Part shown: positions 14,063 through 15,591 of the stretch, one piece after another
Position numbering within the stretch: the stretch's first letter is position 1
Layout: each line of letters starts with the position of its first letter
Notes under the pieces: generated by a model
Databases searched by the model: none
Told to the model about the DNA's origin: nothing
The model's input: the letters and a program-made list of their open reading frames with translations, nothing else
Assembly: GCA_017992335.1 (NCBI GenBank)
Contig: JAGOOU010000012.1
Location: 1-15,591, forward strand
Length of the DNA: 15,591 nt
Direction: 5' to 3'
DNA from: Candidatus Parcubacteria bacterium
Lineage (GTDB): Bacteria > Patescibacteriota > Minisyncoccia > Minisyncoccales > Minisyncoccaceae
Made by a program: the position numbers and the translations under genes

Positions 14063-15205
14063 TTATCTTTCTCTTTTTCCTGCAATAAACTCTTCAATCA
14101 TTTCTCTTGCTCTTTCATCAGTAAATTGTTTTATCGGATGCTTCATAAAATAGGCTGAAGGAGAAATTAATGTTCCTCCGATTCCCCTATCTAGTGCGAT
14201 TTTTAATAAACGGATTGCATCAATTACACATCCTGCTGAATTAGGAGAATCTTCTACTGATAATCTTAGTTCTAATTCTACTGGAACATTACCAAACTTT
14301 CTTCCTTCCATCCTAATAAAGCAAACTTTGTTGTCTTTTAGAAATGGTACCCAATCAGATGGACCGATATGCAAATTATCATAGCTTAATCTTTTAGCTA
14401 ATTGCGATTCAACTGCTTCTGTTTTAGAAACTTTCTTTGTTTTTAGTCTTGCTCTTTCTCCATACATATTTAGAAAATCAGTATTTCCTCCAACATTTAA
14501 TTGATACGATCTATCAATTGTTACTCCTCTTTCAGCAAATAAATGAGACAAAACTCTATGAGTAATGGTTGCTCCAATTTGTGATTTAATATCATCTCCT
14601 ATACAAGGAATTCCCTTGTCTCTGAATTTCTTTTCCCATTTTTCATCAGAACAGATAAATACTGGCATGCAGTTGATAAAAGCAACTCCTGCGTCCAAAC
14701 AAGCTTGAGCATAATATTCAGTAGCTTTTTGAGAGCCAACAGGCATGTATGATACGAAAACATCAGCGCCTGATTTTTTTAATTCAGCCACAATATCAAC
14801 AGGCTTCTTTTTATCAGGTAAGAATGTTTGATCATCTGGATAATTTTTCATATGATCAGCTACTCCGTCTAGAATCGGGCCCATTTTAACGATTACTCCT
14901 GTTTTAGGAATATCCCTACAGAAAGTTTTTGTACAATTAGGCTTTTCGAAAATAGCCTGAGAAACATCTTTGCCTACTTTTCTCTTATCAATATCAAAAG
15001 CAGCAACAATCTTAATATTAGATATCCTATAGTCCCCCACTACATTATGCATTAATCCAGGAACTAATTCATCGTCACTTTTAATGTCTTTGTAATAATA
15101 TATTCCCTGAACCAATGAACTAGCACAATTACCTAATCCGGCAATAGCAATTTTGATTTCCTTGCTTTTTTTGCTAGGATTTAATTTACTTTTCTTGTTT
15201 GCCAT
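14063..15205 (-). CDS. ino1: Inositol-3-phosphate synthase (actinobacterial/archaeal type)
   Basis: This 380-residue NAD-dependent cytoplasmic enzyme converts glucose 6-phosphate to 1L-myo-inositol 1-phosphate. The Rossmann start is GLGNCASSL (23-31). Further conserved blocks are YMPVGSQKATEYYAQAC (153-169), GDDIKSQIGAT (203-213), NVGGNTDFLNM (237-247), HIGPSDWV (279-286), DSPNSAG (319-325), K335 in the KIALDRGIGG block and AYFMKHP (351-357). The set matches Mycobacterium Ino1 (about 367 residues) rather than the longer eukaryotic form. The extra N-terminal stretch (1-16) is Lys/Ser-rich. It is first in the run with a PadR-like gene and a CDP-alcohol phosphatidyltransferase, indicating synthesis of inositol phospholipid. 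Its promoter carries a palindromic operator candidate. Confidence 0.93.
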   Translation of the reverse strand: MANKKSKLNPSKKSKEIKIAIAGLGNCASSLVQGIYYYKDIKSDDELVPGLMHNVVGDYRISNIKIVAAFDIDKRKVGKDVSQAIFEKPNCTKTFCRDIPKTGVIVKMGPILDGVADHMKNYPDDQTFLPDKKKPVDIVAELKKSGADVFVSYMPVGSQKATEYYAQACLDAGVAFINCMPVFICSDEKWEKKFRDKGIPCIGDDIKSQIGATITHRVLSHLFAERGVTIDRSYQLNVGGNTDFLNMYGERARLKTKKVSKTEAVESQLAKRLSYDNLHIGPSDWVPFLKDNKVCFIRMEGRKFGNVPVELELRLSVEDSPNSAGCVIDAIRLLKIALDRGIGGTLISPSAYFMKHPIKQFTDERAREMIEEFIAGKRER

Positions 15206-15248
15206 AATATTAAAAAAATATTATACTATTAATAATAATCTTATTATC

Positions 15249-15270
15249 CTATTTTACAGCTGTAAAATAG
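15249..15270. promoter_or_regulatory. Perfect 22-bp palindrome, candidate PadR operator
   Basis: The half-site CTATTTTACAG is followed by its exact reverse complement, with no spacer. It contains central G and C bases, so it is not just A/T background. It lies between the divergent inositol phosphate synthase and PadR-like copy 2, and covers the -10 and most of the spacer of the synthase promoter. A dimeric regulator bound here would block transcription. The known PadR type site (ATGT-N8-ACAT) is different in detail but also palindromic. Confidence 0.75.
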
Positions 15271-15278
15271 TTTGTCAA
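15251..15278 (-). promoter_or_regulatory. Promoter of the inositol-phospholipid genes
   Basis: On the minus strand TTGACA (15278-15273, perfect -35) is followed after 16 bases by TAAAAT (15256-15251). The predicted start is near 15244, giving a leader of about 40 bases without a Shine-Dalgarno before the ATG at 15205. Confidence 0.65.
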
Positions 15279-15292
15279 GCTAATTTTCCACA

Positions 15293-15591
15293 ATGCAACC
15301 AATAGAAAGACTAAAAAAACTAAACACCAAAGAAAATCTTTGGATATACATTCTGATTCTTCTAAAGAAGAACCCTCTTTATGCTTGGGAACTCCCTTCT
15401 TTAATTGAGAAAGAATTTGGCTTTAGGCCGGGCAATATCACCCCTTATAGAGTTCTCTATCGCCTAGAAGCAGAGAATCTAGTTAAAAGCAACCTAAAAG
15501 ACCGAAGAAGAACTTACCAAATAACAGAAAAAGGTTTGAAAGAATTGAATGTTGTTAAGTCTTTCTATAAAAATATTATAGAAAAATTATG
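15293..15591 (+). CDS. PadR-like winged-helix regulator, copy 2 (runs to the right edge)
   Basis: Reading from the ATG at 15293 gives 99 open codons (MQPIERLKKL...IIEKL) and ends with TG, the first two bases of the next codon. If the next base is A, the gene stops there at 99 residues, exactly the length of its paralogue at 13731-14030. The alignment between the two is gap-free. The winged-helix pattern is clear: TPYRVLYRLEAENLVKS (50-66), then the wing ending in ITEKGLKEL (77-85). It is divergent from the inositol phosphate synthase, across a perfect 22-bp palindrome, the usual layout for a regulator controlling both its neighbour and itself. Confidence 0.82.
   Translation, partial: MQPIERLKKLNTKENLWIYILILLKKNPLYAWELPSLIEKEFGFRPGNITPYRVLYRLEAENLVKSNLKDRRRTYQITEKGLKELNVVKSFYKNIIEKL

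Noticed and set aside
1..15591. CRISPR arrays, insertion sequences, tRNA or rRNA genes
   Set aside because: I saw no regularly spaced repeats, transposase motifs, cloverleaf-like stretches or conserved rRNA segments; genes and short gaps account for the whole window.

Overview
The window is AT-rich and densely coding. Almost all genes lie on the minus strand in tight operons with 1-10 base gaps or ATGA overlaps, and nearly all lack a Shine-Dalgarno sequence. TGA is an ordinary stop (for example at the ends of mraY and thpR), so there is no sign of TGA recoding. Compact proteins, a peptidoglycan operon mixed with lipid and signalling genes, and the mix of families suggest an uncultivated small-genome bacterium of the Patescibacteria/CPR type. 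That placement is an inference from style; there is no rRNA or ribosomal protein here to confirm it.

Region 1 (1-7849, minus strand) is one continuous gene train. In transcription order it holds an acyl-ACP-reductase-like enzyme, an acyl-CoA/ACP synthetase, a multi-TM sensor histidine kinase, a receiver-only response regulator, a short D,D-carboxypeptidase, MraY, and a MurL-type PP-loop epimerase that runs off the left edge. The gene at 1-1187 has no stop inside the window; I found it by translating the stretch by hand. The train links fatty-acyl activation and reduction, signal transduction and cell-wall precursor synthesis. Region 2 (7850-9808) is thpR-murC on the minus strand, with a hairpin plus U-tract just before the acyl reductase start.

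Region 3 (9809-12316) has a PHP-domain phosphoesterase on the plus strand, fired from a compact divergent promoter region. It converges with a minus-strand unit of a half-size EamA-type membrane protein and two tandem paralogous HAD phosphatases. Region 4 (12354-13078) is a stand-alone HAD hydrolase gene with a perfect TTGACA-17-TATAAT promoter, the only strong Shine-Dalgarno in the window, a TTG start, a strong intrinsic terminator and a higher GC content than its neighbours.

Region 5 (13094-15591) looks like an inositol-phospholipid unit. It holds an actinobacterial-type inositol-3-phosphate synthase, a PadR-like regulator and a CDP-alcohol phosphatidyltransferase. A second 99-residue PadR-like paralogue is transcribed divergently at the right edge. 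A perfect 22-bp palindrome between the divergent genes covers the -10 and spacer of a good promoter for the synthase and is the obvious operator candidate.

The most interesting points are the acyl reductase/synthetase pair fused into a wall and signalling operon, the MurL-type route to D-glutamate, the palindrome with paired PadR proteins around inositol lipid synthesis, and the self-contained HAD cassette. I saw no tRNA, rRNA, CRISPR array or insertion sequence.
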